From Nemertoderma westbladi (lineage: Eukaryota; Xenacoelomorpha; Nemertodermatida; Nemertodermatidae), in contig JAUCBJ010005151.1 in the NCBI GenBank assembly GCA_032718475.1, positions 1 to 39,569 of the forward strand: DNA of 39,569 nucleotides. The letters are read 5' to 3'. The first letter of the stretch is position 1, and each line of letters begins with the position of its first letter. The notes beneath the pieces were generated by a model. The model was not told the DNA's origin, searched no databases, and was given only the letters and a program-made list of their open reading frames with translations. A program made the position numbers and the translations under genes. This document shows positions 21,289-31,784 of the stretch, one piece after another.

Positions 21289-22629
21289 TTCTTCAGCTCT
21301 TTGGAGCGATTAGAGGAACAACTGTTTCAACAACCCCAAGGACCTCAAGAGCAGGGAGAGCTGCTTTATCAAGTTAGAGAACGAATCTTACGGATCAGAC
21401 TAATCCTTTCGGCCTTTGAGGAAGCCTCGAAGAGAAGCCAAGACACGTCGTCGCAAGTTGCCGTAAAGACTTGGTTCCACCGTGTGATTCTTAAAGTCCA
21501 AGGAACGACCCAATGGAAAATTCAGCTAACTGAGCGCTCGACCCACGGAGAATCAACAGACGCTACCTTTTCTCAGGTGGAAAGCGAAGTTACATCAGAG
21601 AAACCTCAGAAGAAGGACGCCATTGACATCTATCTGTCGGACTATCAACGATTTATAGGTGACAAAGAGTTAAGGAGACGGCTAGCTGGACTTCACCCTA
21701 ATAGTGAGGGAGCCAAATTTGTGTTAGACTCATTAGATGCGGAAATGTTAGCCGCAGAGCAGGCTAAATTCGATGAAAGCATCCTCATTGCTAGGGAACA
21801 GGAAGAACAATTAAAGAAAAAACGGATAGAAGACAGAAAGGCAGCGGCAGTGGCAGCGGCAGAAGCGGAAAGAAAAGCGGCAGAGGCAGCGTTAGAAGTG
21901 GAAAGAAAAGCGGCAGAGGCAGCGTTAGAAGCGGAAAGAAAAGCGGCAGAAGCAGCGTTAGAAGCTGAAAGAAAGGCGGCAGAGGCAGCGGTAGAAGCGG
22001 AAAGAAAAGCGGCAGAGGCAGCGGTAGAAGCGGAAAGAAAAGCGGCAGAGGCAGCGGCAGAAGCGGAAAGAATAGTGGCAGAGGCAATGGTAGAAGCGGA
22101 AAGAAAAGCGGCAGAGGCAGTGGCAGCAGCCGAACGGAGGGCATCTGAAGAGACAGTCCAACTAGAGTTGGAAAATCTTCAAGAGATGCAAGACTACTTA
22201 AATAAACAGAGAATAGCTAGTCATATGCAGATGATAAGTCAATCTACTCCCAAGAGACAGGGATTTACATCATCTGATGAAGGCGATACAACAGATCCTG
22301 AAGGCGGAGGAAATAGATCTTGTTCCAGCAGACGTAGAAGAACGCCACACCGTCAGAAATTGCCTAATTTGCCCCCAGCTGTGAGAAGGCAACTAGCTAG
22401 TGTAGACTTAGGTAGTACAGAACCCACAGACCAAATTATTAGAGTGGAAAGACTCCCTACTATAATAGATGAGCCTGAAACAATTAGGCCTGTTCTAGAA
22501 GCCACTCCCTCTGTGATAGAGACACCTGTACTTCCAGAACCTAACTCTAAATTCCCTTTGCACAGTACTAAATTACCTGTACCCAGTAGGACAGTTCCAG
22601 AGTCAATTCCAGTCCTGGACGCTGAGTGA
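21289..22629 (+). CDS. gag: gag, N-terminal segment with hendecad helix
   Basis: The frame is open from 21289 and ends at TGA 22627-22629. It has no ATG near its start (the first residues follow a TAG at 21286), which fits translation after splicing from the leader. Residues about 180-285 are nine near-perfect 11-residue repeats of the ERKAAEAALEA type, predicting one long continuous helix or hendecad coiled coil. The rest is charged, with an acidic, Pro-rich tail. The next segments at 22630 and 23230 are in the same frame, so this is the first third of a 3.8-kb frame broken only by TGA codons. Its assignment to gag is by position; the sequence itself is not recognised. Confidence 0.6.
   Translation, partial: FFSSLERLEEQLFQQPQGPQEQGELLYQVRERILRIRLILSAFEEASKRSQDTSSQVAVKTWFHRVILKVQGTTQWKIQLTERSTHGESTDATFSQVESEVTSEKPQKKDAIDIYLSDYQRFIGDKELRRRLAGLHPNSEGAKFVLDSLDAEMLAAEQAKFDESILIAREQEEQLKKKRIEDRKAAAVAAAEAERKAAEAALEVERKAAEAALEAERKAAEAALEAERKAAEAAVEAERKAAEAAVEAERKAAEAAAEAERIVAEAMVEAERKAAEAVAAAERRASEETVQLELENLQEMQDYLNKQRIASHMQMISQSTPKRQGFTSSDEGDTTDPEGGGNRSCSSRRRRTPHRQKLPNLPPAVRRQLASVDLGSTEPTDQIIRVERLPTIIDEPETIRPVLEATPSVIETPVLPEPNSKFPLHSTKLPVPSRTVPESIPVLDAE
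21841..22146 (+). repeat. 33-bp coding repeat of the gag helix
   Basis: About nine units of a GAAAGAAAAGCGGCAGAGGC-type 33-bp sequence encode the 11-residue helix repeat. The stop-free antisense frame here is a shadow. Confidence 0.9.
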
Positions 22630-23229
22630 GACATTAACGATTTATCGCCCATCGTACCTTGTCTACCCGCTACTATGTTGGCGGCTCCCGCTTCGGCGGT
22701 AGAGTGGGTGGATGAGGGACGGCGGGAGATGGGTCTCCTGCTCGGGCAGCTGAGGGAACACCATGTGTGTTCCTCCCAGCAGGTCCGGGAGTTGGAAGGG
22801 ACTGTTCAGCAGTTAAAGGGAACAGTAAGAGAGGGTAGGTTAGAGTTGCAAGAAGTGCAGCAGAGTATCGCGTTAGAACGTGATAAATTGGTAAATATAC
22901 AAAGGGGTATAACACCACCCCCTGTAACAATGTGTCAACCTGTTAGTTCTGAAGTATTTCATGGGCAAGGTGTGGAGCCTACACGCATATATACTGCTAG
23001 TGAAGTAGAAACTCCTATAGTAAACCCTATTAAGGGTAATTATAAACCTGTTGATAATGATATTCCATATAGACCTGATCATAATCCGGGAAATTTATAT
23101 ACCGATAACTCGATATTAAATAATATGATGGCCCAAGAAAGTTTTACGCGTCAAATGGCTAGAACCGAAGCCCGTCAAGCGGTAAAGGTGGGAGAGGTCG
23201 TCAAGTTCAATGGAGATGAGATGAAATGA
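22630..23229 (+). CDS. gag: gag, middle segment
   Basis: It lies in the same frame as the preceding and following segments, between TGA 22627-22629 and TGA 23227-23229; the first ATG is at 22675. The first half is a likely coiled coil (VRELEGTVQQLKGTVREGRL). The later part is Pro/Asn-rich. It ends with VKVGEVVKFNGDEMK, which resembles the lead-in to the BEL/Pao capsid-like region (a short F-x-GD motif). The start of this segment is locally GC-rich compared with its neighbours. Confidence 0.6.
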   Translation, partial: DINDLSPIVPCLPATMLAAPASAVEWVDEGRREMGLLLGQLREHHVCSSQQVRELEGTVQQLKGTVREGRLELQEVQQSIALERDKLVNIQRGITPPPVTMCQPVSSEVFHGQGVEPTRIYTASEVETPIVNPIKGNYKPVDNDIPYRPDHNPGNLYTDNSILNNMMAQESFTRQMARTEARQAVKVGEVVKFNGDEMK

Positions 23230-25089
23230 TTACCTTTTAATGAATATTATAAAGATAACATACAGAACTCTGTACTATCTAACGGAGAGAAACTTAGATT
23301 CCTCATCGAGTGCTTGGAAGGACCTCCCAAGTTAATGGCGTTAAAGTTTATTGGACATCCAGATGGATTAAGACAAGTTTGGGATACACTAAACATCAGG
23401 TATGGTAATAGGACTAACATAGCTAGGTATTTGTATTCGAAATTAGTAGCACCCCGAAAGTTCCTTAGCAGCGGGATTATAGAGTTTTCCGATGAGATTC
23501 AGGAGATCTGTAGACAACTAGATTGGTTAGGTAAGTCTCATGAATACCAGAATTCTATGGTTGTAGGAGCCTTAGCATCAACTTTGCGAAATGATGGAGT
23601 AGGTACTCGCTGGGACAAAAAGGTTCTCTATTTGATGGACCAACAACATAGAGATCCAACCATGATGGACCTTCTGTCATTCTTAAACAGAGAGGTCAGA
23701 TTACAACTCCTAAAACAGTCTAGAGAGAAAACTCCTGAAAGTAAGGTAAGTGAAAAACCCGTTACTAGGAGAGAGGTAACACCAGTGTGTTATACGGATT
23801 GTGGGAGTCAGACGACGTCCTACGATGAAAACAGCAGTAAGGACACCGAAAGATCTTATTATGTCAATAAACCGAGGAAAGACGTAAGTAAATCTAAGTC
23901 TCGAACCAGTGACAGGAGAGAACAGAAGATAGAATATATAACCAGTGACAGGAGAGAACATGTAACAACTCCTCCTACGTCTCCTAAGAGAATTCATGGA
24001 AGAAAGCCCGAAGAAAGAACAAGGGTGCACAACACAACACAAGTTAAAGTAAGTAATATCAATCCCAAATGTGCATTGTGCGACGGGCCCCATCGCTTAA
24101 GTGGGTGTGATGAAATCTTGAAGAAATCCCTTAAGGATAGACGTGATGTCATGTGGGATAAGCGGTTGTGTTATAATTGCCTCAGACAAGGACACCAACG
24201 GCGGACCTGTTACTCAGATGCTAGGTGTGCTAAGTGCGGCGCGAAACATCATATCTTGCTGTACACAGAATTTGACAGAACCTGCACGAGTCAGGTAAGT
24301 GAACCCGAACTACATGTCCAATTCAGTGATGTGAATGACACTGACTACAGCTCTGAGATGGAAGGATTCTACACGGACGAATTCTCCAACGAATACGAAT
24401 CCTGCTATATGATAAACACTGCGGTGTATCGAGCGCTTACGTATGAGACTGAAACCGATAACGAAGCGCAACCGACTATTCCGGACCGACAACCATCTTG
24501 GAAAGCGCCAACTTCCAACGTCGGAATTCAGGAATTCCCAGTAGTGCAGCTGAGAGTCCACGGGCTAGATAAGAGTTTTATAGTAAACACCCTCCTTGAC
24601 TCCGGCAGCACAGGTACATTCATCGACAAAGAACTAGCCGAAGACATCTTTGCTGGACAACCCAAGTTCCGAACTAATTTGAACCTTTCAGGAATTATGC
24701 AGGTTTGGAAATCCACAGTAGCTACAGACTACTATGTAGGCGCGTTGTCCACTCCCCAGGATAAACTAGGAGAACATAGCATAAGGTCAGTAAAAATGGT
24801 GGCGATAAAGAACTTTGCTACCAGCCAAGTGGAACCTTACAACTGGGATGAAGACCATTTTACCCAGCAGCATGATATCCCTAGATTCAACACCAACTAC
24901 CCAGGGGTACAGATATTGATCAGCCAAAATGCGCATGAGGCGCTAGAGACATTAGAAAAACGGCCTGCTCGACCGCAACCATTACAAACATATGCGGTAA
25001 GAATGAGAGTAGGTTGGTACTTCACTGTACCTTCCCGTAGAACACTCATAGAAAGACTACCTAACGAAAAGGTACATCAGATCAGGTGA
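23230..25089 (+). CDS. gag-pro: gag-pro: capsid-like region, zinc knuckles, aspartic protease
   Basis: Directly in frame after TGA 23227. The capsid-like region contains EKLRFLIECLEGPPK and AVWDTL-type helices, as in BEL/Pao gag. Around 24070-24270 is a Cys/His cluster: CALCDGPH, CYNCLRQGHQRRTC (CX2CX4HX4C) and CAKCGAKHH. At about 24590 the aspartic protease active site reads LLDSGSTGTFIDKELA. The frame stops at TGA 25087-25089, where CAGGTGAGTG also fits a splice donor. The usual RT-RNase H-integrase extension is missing. Zinc knuckles would bind the element RNA, and the protease would process gag. Confidence 0.85.
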   Translation, partial: LPFNEYYKDNIQNSVLSNGEKLRFLIECLEGPPKLMALKFIGHPDGLRQVWDTLNIRYGNRTNIARYLYSKLVAPRKFLSSGIIEFSDEIQEICRQLDWLGKSHEYQNSMVVGALASTLRNDGVGTRWDKKVLYLMDQQHRDPTMMDLLSFLNREVRLQLLKQSREKTPESKVSEKPVTRREVTPVCYTDCGSQTTSYDENSSKDTERSYYVNKPRKDVSKSKSRTSDRREQKIEYITSDRREHVTTPPTSPKRIHGRKPEERTRVHNTTQVKVSNINPKCALCDGPHRLSGCDEILKKSLKDRRDVMWDKRLCYNCLRQGHQRRTCYSDARCAKCGAKHHILLYTEFDRTCTSQVSEPELHVQFSDVNDTDYSSEMEGFYTDEFSNEYESCYMINTAVYRALTYETETDNEAQPTIPDRQPSWKAPTSNVGIQEFPVVQLRVHGLDKSFIVNTLLDSGSTGTFIDKELAEDIFAGQPKFRTNLNLSGIMQVWKSTVATDYYVGALSTPQDKLGEHSIRSVKMVAIKNFATSQVEPYNWDEDHFTQQHDIPRFNTNYPGVQILISQNAHEALETLEKRPARPQPLQTYAVRMRVGWYFTVPSRRTLIERLPNEKVHQIR

Positions 25090-25496
25090 GTGAATGGGAA
25101 GAAGAAATCAGTGAGGGAGAGTCCACAACTGAGGGAACACCATACTCCTCAGATAATGACGATATTAACCAATACGATGAGGAAAATACAATCGACCTCC
25201 TCACCGAAAACCAAACTTGGTGTTTCCATCATCACTATTCCAGGACGAAGAAGAAACCTGGAATTGTATTCGAAACACAGCAACTCAATCGCCCAGTTGG
25301 TCGTTTATGTTTACTGGAAAGAGACCGAGAACTATCCGGAAACTATGGAAGGCAAGATACTCTTCCCACGACCACCTCCCTAATCCAACAAACATCTAGG
25401 GCTCCCCAACGTAACAGCGTCTGGAGTGGGTGTGTGACTACATTATTTTATATCTGTGTTTTATTATTTTATATTTATGTATGTATTATTATGTAA
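25086..25496 (+). CDS. Short acidic open frame overlapping the protease end
   Basis: This frame is one step back (-1) from gag-pro. It starts with Glu/Ser/Asp-rich sequence and ends in an AT-rich hydrophobic run. It could be the stub of a frameshifted pol extension or chance. No RT motif is present. I do not recognise it. Confidence 0.25.
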   Translation: MSEWEEEISEGESTTEGTPYSSDNDDINQYDEENTIDLLTENQTWCFHHHYSRTKKKPGIVFETQQLNRPVGRLCLLERDRELSGNYGRQDTLPTTTSLIQQTSRAPQRNSVWSGCVTTLFYICVLLFYIYVCIIM

Positions 25497-27152
25497 TTTT
25501 ATTATAATCGTTTTCTTTAATTTATTTAGTAGAATAATATTTTAGCGATTATTTAGTAGATTAGTGCAATATATATATTCGTGTTTATTACTTAATTACT
25601 TAACATTATATATTTAGTGCAACGGCGAGAAATAATTCTTTTTCTCTTTCCTTACTGTCCGTATCATATTATAAATACGTGACTACAGTAAGATGAAATG
25701 TCCGTACTTATTAAAGTACAATAAAGCTCCTACTATACTCAAGTATTATTGATAAGTAGAGTATTAGGAATGCAAAGTTCAGATCCTCGTGTCTCAGCTA
25801 AACCAAGCTCTGGGTAGACCTTGGAAACAACTTGCCTCTTCTCACTGACATTGCTTCTTGCAATATTGCTCTCATACCGTATATTAAATAATACATATAG
25901 TAGTATGATGTCCCTTTAACAGTAGCGTGAAACGCAAAATAAATCTGTTAAACCCTTTGACCATCTGTAATTCTAGTCGATTAAGATATCGCGGCACCCA
26001 CCGATATACTTGAAAGACAAAATTCTAGAATCAGTGGTTAACGTCCCCAGACAAGTTCTGGAATAAATCGGTGCCCATCTTAAATATTAACTATTTAATA
26101 TTTACAAAAATCTATTAAAACAAATGTTATAATAGAGTAAATGCAGACCAATAAACTCTAAGGAGTTTGTAAACCAAGAAAATCTAGAAATCCAAAATCT
26201 GTTAAAATTCCGATCCTTTAAAATTCTAGTCGATTAAGATATCGTAGTACTTACCGATACTCTTAAAAAGACAAATTTCCTAGAATTAAGGATCCTAGTC
26301 CCCAGACATGCTCTGGAATAAAATTGTGTCTATTTTAATATTAAATAATAAAATTTATGGGAATAAATTTTAAATTCATATCCTCTCATGAATTTGATAA
26401 ATTGTCATTTTATACAATTTATAGCATTCCCAAAATTCCATTAATTAATAGATCATGGGAGCAGAGATTCACCCTATTAAATATATTAGTGTGAGAGAAT
26501 CTCCAATATATAGTCAATAGCCGATAAAATTCATAAAATCATGTATAAAGGGGAATATTGACAATTAAAGAATTACTATTAAATAGCATCCAAGATCTGT
26601 ATGCATGAGAATTACCCTAATTCTACTGCTAGCTTTCCATAATGTCACCATAGTAACAACTAACAACCACGCTAGAATTAGAAGCGAGTTAAAAGAACAA
26701 TAGAAAGCTTGCCCCATTGAATAGCATACGGAATAAATAGCGCACTGCTAGTATCCAGGGATACATAATAATAACGTGGCATTCTGGAAGGCACTTGACT
26801 AATGGACAAATGGCCCGAATGTGTACAATTTTTGACAGTTGTGTGGAATTTGTGCGTTTATAGGTGAATGTTACTACTAAAGTGTGTTTACAGTAGCGAG
26901 TCGCAGTTGTGAAAGTAGCCCTACCGCTGCAGTAAGAACCGGAAGTAAATCTAAGCTCTTGGTACGGACAGTGGAGTGACTCGCGCTGGTTGTTGTTGTC
27001 GTTGTGTAGCTACTACATTGGCGTGAGGCACAGCGGCGACAGTACATCAGCGCTGAGGATCTTGCGCTGTCCGGGGGCATTGAGGGGTAGGCAGCGAAGA
27101 CCGCTAGCCTAAATATAATTAATTATAATATCGATAAACTCATATAGCAGCT
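25497..27152. other. Non-coding interior of the LTR element
   Basis: No coding frame. Two imperfect copies of about 120 bp lie at about 25968-26090 and 26219-26345 (both with ATTCTAGTCGATTAAGATAT and a CCCCAGACA...TCTGGAATAAA stretch), about 250 bp apart. From 26860 to 27110 the DNA turns GC-richer and promoter- or leader-like, ending in an acceptor-like TATAGCAG before the ATG at 27153. Confidence 0.5.
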
Positions 27153-28704
27153 ATGACTGAGTTGATAGAAGATGATCTTGGTATCAGGGAGCGATATACC
27201 CTACCATTGCAAGCGTTTGTTGATAGTTTAATGCACGGCGACGCTAGTCAACCCACTACGGAGGACGATGGCCGTTATATCGAACCGCCAATGTCAAAGG
27301 AACAGCTCACGCATGAATTGGACTATAGAAAATTCACCGCTCGCTATACGCATCGTAATGGTACATATATGGACTTCTTAACTACTTGCCATCCTATCGA
27401 TTTACACGATATGGACGATGTAGACACCAAAAGGGAAATGATCCTATTTAAATATCATACCCAGCGGAGTCGGAACGACAAACTGAGAATCGAACACGAA
27501 AATTCTATTCGAAACCAACTCGAAAGAGAAGACGTTAAAGAACCGGATAAACACAGTGACTTCAACGTATATTTGGAATTCTTGAGAGAGACATTGTAAA
27601 ACTGGAGAAAGATCACCCGCGTTTCCCCTACAAGACGTGCGTCTTTGGTATTATTACGATGAATGCCCTAGACCCAACCAACACACGGAAAGACATAAAC
27701 ATCCGCGGAGATGTTGCGCTAAACACAGTTTTATTCGCTATACTTACGGGAGTTTCGAGCGAAATTTGTTCGACATATCACTTACGCTCGCTCGACTCAA
27801 ACGATCCTTAAATAAACCGATGATCAGAGTTCCGGAATACTCGGTCAGACCTCCTCATTCCCTGGTGAGACCTCAGACTCTTGATCCTAATAGTATGATG
27901 GATCCTCCTGAACTGTACTCATTGTTCAAAGATCTAGTGTTACCCTAACAATTATTAGTCGGTGGCACTCTGGTTGTGGGCTCCCTAGATATTCGCCCAT
28001 CCTACCTAGCCGGATTGGGACGCGGACATTTAATATCGCCGTTCAACCCGTATAATCATCCCGGTTTAACCCCGATACAACCTGTCACCGAGGTAGAGGA
28101 GAGAGTTGTACGAAACGCGTTAGACACTATTCGACAAAAGATCGGAAAAGGAACCTACGATTGTTCAGAGAAACGTAAATTGCAGCAGCAAGTCCAAGCG
28201 GTAAACGAATTAGCTTTATCTCAGTTCGATCGGGAAATCCAGAATCTCTAAGAAGATATCGAACTTGGACGACCCTACTCTCTGAAAGAGTTTTGGACAA
28301 ATGCTTCCAACGACAAGCGGAGGAAAATCAGCTCGAGGAGAAGCATATCGATTTCGACAGAGCCCGAGAACGCGAGTCGGAAAGAACCATCAAACCGAGG
28401 AAATTTCTCACTACACACAGTCCACCTACCGCTCTCGTACAGACGACCCGTCAGGGACCAGTAAGAGCTGCTGTACTGAAATGCGCTCTGAAGGTTGTTC
28501 GACCTCGCTCCACTGAGGTTGATATCAATCAACCGGGTACCTCGACCGGCGGATACACTGACCGTAATCCTAAACCTTCCGATGCAATTGTATTGCACCC
28601 TTCACCCAGGAGTTATAGCAGGTAAAGTGGCTCGCCCCAAAGAGAAAAGGACTCTTGCTAGCCTCAAAAAACTGCGTAAACGCTGTTCACGTAAGAAGGA
28701 CTAA
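27153..28704 (+). pseudogene. Unknown decayed reading-frame cluster carried by the LTR element
   Basis: Open stretches follow each other in changing frames: 27153-27599 (148 aa, acidic and His-containing), a frame 2 stretch about 27550-27815, then 27637-27948, 27976-28251, 28293-28625, and 28495-28704 ending with a very basic tail. Coding-like composition (GC-richer than the surrounding element) runs through, suggesting one former gene of about 500 codons with several frameshifts and a stop at 28249-28251. It lies where pol or env would be, but I recognise no RT, integrase, envelope or host domain. It may be a captured gene. Confidence 0.45.
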
Positions 28705-28772
28705 CTGTTTAGAGTATTTTTATATTTTAGAAACTGTGATTTTTTATATTTTATAGAATTAAATCCCATTTT

Positions 28773-28782
28773 CTGGGAGCGG
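28773..28782 (+). other. Candidate polypurine tract
   Basis: CTGGGAGCGG directly before the 3' LTR has a purine-rich GGGAG-GG core, in the position expected for plus-strand priming. Confidence 0.4.
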
Positions 28783-30003
28783 TGTAAAAGCTTTTGCGGA
28801 CATAACAAGTCATTTTTCTCCGCAATATACTGTGTAGGTGCTTTGGCGGACATAACAAGCCATTTTCTCCGCAATGTACCGTGTAGGTGCTTTAGCGGAC
28901 ATAACAAGCCACTTTCTGCCGCAATGCGCTTAATACTCTAAAAGACTGGAACTCAGATGACGAAATCTGTCAGCTGATTTACTGTAAACGTGGAACATCT
29001 CTTTGTTCAGCTCGCTCAGCCAATCAGAGCGATTTTCATTTTATCTTGTACAGAGGCCTACGGAAAACCGCGCAATGCATTACGGTTTTTGTTTACCTTT
29101 TCTGAGCCTCGGAACATCGGCTTAGAAATTCTTCTATACTTCTGTAGAAGTTTCAGACTTTGAACTAAACATCAGAAACATCAGATGGCTTTGATTACAA
29201 GAACGTAAAACTATTAACGCAACGCAACGCAATGCAACGCAACGCAATGCAACGCAACGCAACGCAACGCAATGCAACGCAACACAGCACACCGCATCAC
29301 ACCGCAAGTCAACATTGCTGCACATGGAACACTGCATCAGTAACACATACTGACTGTTCACCGCATTATTTGCTTCTGTTATTAATTGGTGTTATGTTAA
29401 TGTATATTGCTGATATATTTGGAGAATACCGATGAATAATCATAAAACCCCAATCTTCTTGATTACTGAAGGTTAGAGGAACAGGTTTACCGGTAGCAAC
29501 TGCGACTTACATTATAGTGGTTTTTGTGTGAATTAAATGCTATTTCATGATCCCTACATGTGTCAGTTGCGATCCTCCTTATATATGATCAAATTCAGTG
29601 ACGGTCGGCAGATCAGTGCGCAGTATTGTGAAGTAGTGTGAAGGTTAATAAAGCATCTCCTAAAGAATGCGCTTTTTACGAAACTCAGTAGCCATCCAGT
29701 TGTGATTAGTATAAGTCATAACTCTGTTTATACTTAAACCGCCACGTCCTAAAGGAACTGTTAATATTTCCCGAAAGTAAATATATTGTCAGAGATTATA
29801 TAGTAACGATCAATCGAATAATACAGTAGGTCTACACTGCAATCACTATCAAAGCATCCGAATCCAGTCTCCCTTAACTGTGGGTGAATGGTCGCGCACA
29901 GGCTGGCTTCGGCTGAAGTAACTTCAGTACATTAAATAATTGATATACAAAAAGACAATTAAAATTGGCAGGTTAAACTGCTAAAGGTCTAAAAGCGCGA
30001 ACA
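28783..30003 (+). repeat. 3' LTR (1221 bp)
   Basis: Same start (TGTAAAAG) and end (GCGCGAACA) as the 5' LTR. The 49-bp length difference is explained by the pentamer tract (29218-29283), one fewer GTAGTGTGAA unit and one extra base. Confidence 0.95.
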
Positions 30004-30008
30004 ATTAC
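30004..30008. repeat. Target-site duplication ATTAC (right)
   Basis: Matches 18158-18162. Confidence 0.9.
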
Positions 30009-30905
30009 GTAAGGATTTAATGAGAATTATTCAGAACAATACAAAAGAGAACAGGAGAACACACAGAGCCTTGTCTGACACCATTAGAAACTACAAAATG
30101 AAACGAAAGACAGCCTAGCCATATAACATTACATAACTGATTACCATATATAAAAATAAGACATCTTGGGTAAAGAACAGAAAAACCTTTCTTTAATAGT
30201 TCTAGAAATCGTTTAGGCCACTCTATAAGGTCGAATGCTTAGTGAAATCTAAAAGGCAGCTGTTGAATGTTTTAAATAATAATTAATTATTTCAGAAGCA
30301 GACCAAGTGCACATGACCGTACTAGAATTTTTACGAAAACCAAATTGTAAATCGTAAATTTGCTTTTTTTTTTTTTTTTTTTTTATAGCTATAGCCCTAT
30401 AATTATTATTGGTCGACAAATTACCTAACTTATTCTTTACAATAGGGATAAAAGATATATGCAAAAGACATTTAGACACTATACCGTGCGACAGAAAGGC
30501 ATTAAACAAATTAGCCAAATTGTGTCTGACTTGTTATTTTTTAACCTTAATAAGGCCTCGTGTAAAATACGGGGCGTTAACATTTCTCGGAAACCTGCAT
30601 AATTACAACTTTCGTTGATGAAATTGTTATTTTCATTAAGTTCCCGAAACGTATCTATTAAATTATTTTCTATATCACCAATAGAAACGTCCCCACTGCA
30701 ATTTTGATTATATAGTGTAGAATATTAGTACCAAAAACATTTGCAATTTCAGGCGGGTTGGTTGCACCATTAATAGAGTTGGATTTAAAACGTAGGTTGC
30801 CTCTAAATTTTTAAACTTCATTGAAAAAATTATTATTACCGCTAAGGCAGGCTTTCAACAATTTGTCCCGCTTAACAGTATTCTGGGATTTCAGTGATAT
30901 CAAGT
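30009..30905 (-). pseudogene. Second LINE, reverse transcriptase 5' part
   Basis: Read on the minus strand from about 30905: a pre-RT linker containing NSINGATNPPEIANVF, then LLHISFIPIVKNK and NNYRAIAI, a poly(A)/T tract of about 22 nt (30363-30384) that replaces some domain sequence, then DLQFGFRKNSST, KAFDLIEW and NGVRQGSVCSPVLF. The following catalytic YADD box lies across the LTR element at about 18113. Several stops and frame changes are present. Confidence 0.8.
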
Positions 30906-30959
30906 ATTACTGAATAAATGAAAAATGTACATGTTTTTTTCTTAATACTACTCATATTT

Positions 30960-31690
30960 TGGGGCTGGGGGCTATTGTCCGGGGGGCTACTGTCCAGGAG
31001 ACTACTGTCCGGGGGGCTATTGTCCGGGGGGCTACTGTCCGGGGGTATTGTCCGGGGGGCTACTGTCCAGGGGGCTATTGTCCGGGGGGCTACAGTCGGG
31101 GGGCTACTGTCCGGGGGGCTATTGTCCGGGGGGCTACAGTCCGGGGGGGGGGGGGGGGGGGGGGTGGGGCTATTGTACGGGGGGCTACTGTCCGGGGGAC
31201 TACTGTCCCAGGTGGCTATTGTCCGGGGGCTATTGTACGAGGGGCTACTGTCCAGGGGACTACTGTCCGGGGGACTACTGTCTGGGGGGCTATTGTACGG
31301 AGGGCTACAGTCGGGGGGGTACTGTCCGGGGGGCTATTGTCCAGGGGGCTACTGTCCCAGGGGGCTATTGTCCGGGGGGCTACTGTCTGGGGGGCTATTG
31401 TCCGGGGGGCTATTGTATGGCGGTCTACGGTCCGGGGGCTAGTGTCCAGGGGACTACTGTCCGGGGGACTACTGTCCGGGTGGCTTCTGTCCTGGGGGAC
31501 TATTGTATGGGGGTCTACTGTTCAGGGGGCTACTGTCCGGGGGCTATTGTCCCGGGGGTTATTGTCCAGGGGGCTACTGTCCCAGGGGGCTATTGTCTGG
31601 GGGGCTACTGTTCGGGGGTTACTGTCTGCGGGCTATTGTACAGGGGAGTACTGTTCGGGGGGCTACTGTCCAGGGGGCTACTGTCCTAGC
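30960..31690 (+). repeat. 15-bp G-run minisatellite, about 48 units
   Basis: The unit is GGGGGGCTACTGTCC (or CTATTGTCC). G runs of 3-7 recur every 15 bp on the plus strand, with one expansion to more than 20 G at about 31143-31163. All three plus frames stay open for long stretches, giving Gly/Leu-rich pseudo-proteins. I do not regard these as genes, although the frame from 30918 starts with a signal-like hydrophobic run. Confidence 0.95.
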
Positions 31691-31784
31691 ACAATCAAAT
31701 TAGGGTAGTACATTTTTAGGGTAGTACAGTTAGGTATATACATAGCCCAAGTTTATATATTTTAACGTTTATGGAATTTTATAT

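Larger units (their letters stand above)
18163..30003 (+). mobile_element. BEL/Pao-like LTR retrotransposon lacking RT and integrase (11.84 kb)
   Basis: Two long direct repeats starting TGTAAAAG and ending GAACA, bounded by ATTAC duplications, flank a gag-protease frame with a BEL/Pao-type zinc-knuckle array and an aspartic protease. From 25500 to 28780 I find no YxDD box, RNase H or integrase motifs, so it depended on another element's enzymes. No obvious tRNA-complementary primer site starting TGG follows the 5' LTR. It sits inside the second LINE in opposite orientation. Confidence 0.88.

Noticed and set aside
21791-22144. Antisense Leu/Pro/Phe-rich frame
   Set aside because: Shadow of the 33-bp gag helix repeat.
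30918-31708. Gly/Leu-rich frames, one starting with a signal-peptide-like hydrophobic run
   Set aside because: All three plus frames are open because of the 15-bp repeat; the hydrophobic start is short and probably chance.
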